Of a DNA stretch of 64,000 nt, positions 63,047-64,000 are shown one piece after another. The notes below the pieces were generated by a model that was not told the origin of the DNA, did not search any database, and worked only from the letters and a program-made list of their open reading frames with translations. The first letter of the stretch is position 1. Every line of letters begins with the position of its first letter. The position numbers were made by a program, and so were the translations under genes. The DNA is taken from assembly GCF_013823385.1 (NCBI RefSeq), contig NZ_PNMA01000009.1:51879-115878 (forward strand), read 5' to 3'. This DNA is from Hyphomonas sp. GTDB lineage: Bacteria > Pseudomonadota > Alphaproteobacteria > Caulobacterales > Hyphomonadaceae.

Positions 63047-63993
63047 GCGATGACTTCGAGCGCCAGTCGCTGCCCTGGATGAAAACCGTGTTCGACTGGG
63101 AAGCCGTGGCCGCAGCGGCCGGGGCCTTCCTGGCGGCGCTGCTGCTGGGCTGGATCTGGGCGCCGCTGTTCTGGATCGGTTTTGCCGCAATGGTGATCGC
63201 GCTCGCCGCCGGGCGCTGGGCGAGGCGCACGCCGCCGGACCTGGCCTATGGCGTGGTGGCCCCGTGCGACGGGGTGGTGGTGTCGGTCGGCTATGGCGAC
63301 GCGCCTGCGGCGCTGCGCCTGAAGGGCGAGAGCCTGGTGCGCGTGCGGATCGCGTCCTCGCCGGTTTCGACCAACAAGCTTTACGCGCCGATGGCCGGGG
63401 GTGTGGAGATCGTGTCGCTGCAGCAGGGCGAACCGGGCCAGCCGATCTCTCCCAAGCCCGACCAGGAAGGGCTGACGAGGGCCTTTGTGACGTTTGAAAG
63501 CCAGGGCGAGCAGGCCGGCATCGTGCTGACGACCGGCGGGCTCGGCCCCCGGATCGAGCTGGCGGTGGACCATGGCGATGTGGTGCGCCTGGGGCGGAGT
63601 TTCGGCACGCGGCGCCTGGGCGGCTGGTGTGATGTGTATCTGCCGGCCGATATCCGCACGCATGTCTGGGCCGGGCAGACGCTGACGGGCGGGGAAACCG
63701 TGATTGCGCATTTCCGCTCTTCGGTGACGGAAGACTATGAAGACGCCGAAGCGGTGTTCTCCGGCGCGGCGGCGCCGGCGCGGCAGGCTCAGCGGGAAGG
63801 GGTGCCGGCGGCTGCGGCTGCGGGCGCGGCGAGCGGGCTGGCCGAGGAAGCCGATGAAGAGGCCGATGCTGTTCTCGGCGAGTTCTATGAGGATGATTAT
63901 CCCGAGCCGGATGAAGTGTCAGCGCCGGAAGATCCGGCAGCGATCTTCGCGCGCCTGAGAGAGGCCGCCCGAAAACACGGCGAAGGCGACTGA
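63043..63993 (+). CDS. Phosphatidylserine decarboxylase-like protein lacking the cleavage serine
   Basis: A 316-residue protein with two N-terminal membrane helices (about 20-58) and a PSD-like core: YGVVAPCDGVVVSVGYGD, VRIASSPVSTNKLYAPMAGG, HGDVVRLGRSFGTRRLGGWC DVYLP and GETVIAHFRSS. In active bacterial/archaeal-type enzymes the FGSR motif provides the serine that self-cleaves to the pyruvoyl cofactor; here the aligned segment is L-G-G-W (192-195), so the serine is replaced by Gly. The C-terminal 90 residues are an acidic, Ala-rich extension. It is probably not an active decarboxylase, or uses another residue; role unknown. Confidence 0.75.
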   Translation: MSDDFERQSLPWMKTVFDWEAVAAAAGAFLAALLLGWIWAPLFWIGFAAMVIALAAGRWARRTPPDLAYGVVAPCDGVVVSVGYGDAPAALRLKGESLVRVRIASSPVSTNKLYAPMAGGVEIVSLQQGEPGQPISPKPDQEGLTRAFVTFESQGEQAGIVLTTGGLGPRIELAVDHGDVVRLGRSFGTRRLGGWCDVYLPADIRTHVWAGQTLTGGETVIAHFRSSVTEDYEDAEAVFSGAAAPARQAQREGVPAAAAAGAASGLAEEADEEADAVLGEFYEDDYPEPDEVSAPEDPAAIFARLREAARKHGEGD

Positions 63994-64000
63994 GACTGAT

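Overview
The window is GC-rich and gene-dense, with proteins typical of a free-living, aerobic Alphaproteobacterium. LptD, PlsY, a complete cbb3 oxidase operon with FixLJ, an ScfR-type glyoxylate regulator and four TonB-dependent receptors suggest Caulobacterales/Hyphomonadaceae (Hyphomonas-like). That placement is inference from gene content, not from a marker gene. I saw no rRNA, tRNA, CRISPR array, insertion sequence or prophage.

Layout. 1-4.3 kb: start of lptD (runs off the edge), plsY-dprA, a VapBC-type pair and a lone MlaC-like gene, separated by palindromic intergenic repeats. 4.3-10.5 kb: a complete non-phosphorylating L-fucose pathway (fuconate dehydratase, fucose dehydrogenase, fuconolactonase, ketodeoxyfuconate dehydrogenase and diketo-acid hydrolase in one minus-strand operon), a divergent mutarotase, an IclR regulator and a palindromic candidate operator. 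10.6-15.4 kb: TonB receptor, GPH-type sugar symporter and TetR regulator, possibly the uptake arm. 15.6-20.3 kb: a tightly overlapping operon of a DUF2891-type lipoprotein, an Nramp-like transporter lacking the metal ligands, and PxpA-PxpB-PxpC (5-oxoprolinase). 21-25.4 kb: TonB receptor, TetR and zinc alcohol dehydrogenase.

25.4-32.3 kb: iron and oxidative stress. A siderophore receptor, PiuC dioxygenase and FMN hydroxyacid oxidase form one operon, divergent from katG across a spacer with a Fur-like element. 32.4-39 kb: TetR regulator divergent from a complete RND efflux operon, with two copies of a 16-bp palindrome as likely operators. 39-40 kb: repeat-rich spacer with one small unknown gene. 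40-50.6 kb: ccoNOQP-ccoGHIS in canonical order, divergent from a small Cys-containing membrane protein, fixL, fixJ and a single-domain receiver. 50.6-54.3 kb: XRE regulator, BtuB-like TonB receptor and a lipoprotein phosphodiesterase. 54.3-59.2 kb: ScfR-type regulator divergent from aceB and aceA (glyoxylate shunt). 59.3-64 kb: secreted unknown, a non-coding or decayed stretch with a repeat and a Fur-like box before a tiny gene, a LOG-family protein, an ABC exporter and a phosphatidylserine-decarboxylase-like protein lacking the self-cleavage serine.

The least explained items are a 10-bp-phased TGTCC repeat found three times between genes, the 5-oxoproline operon built around a metal-ligand-less Nramp homologue, the HCWGC mini-membrane protein between the oxidase and FixLJ, and the Fur-boxed 65-residue gene.
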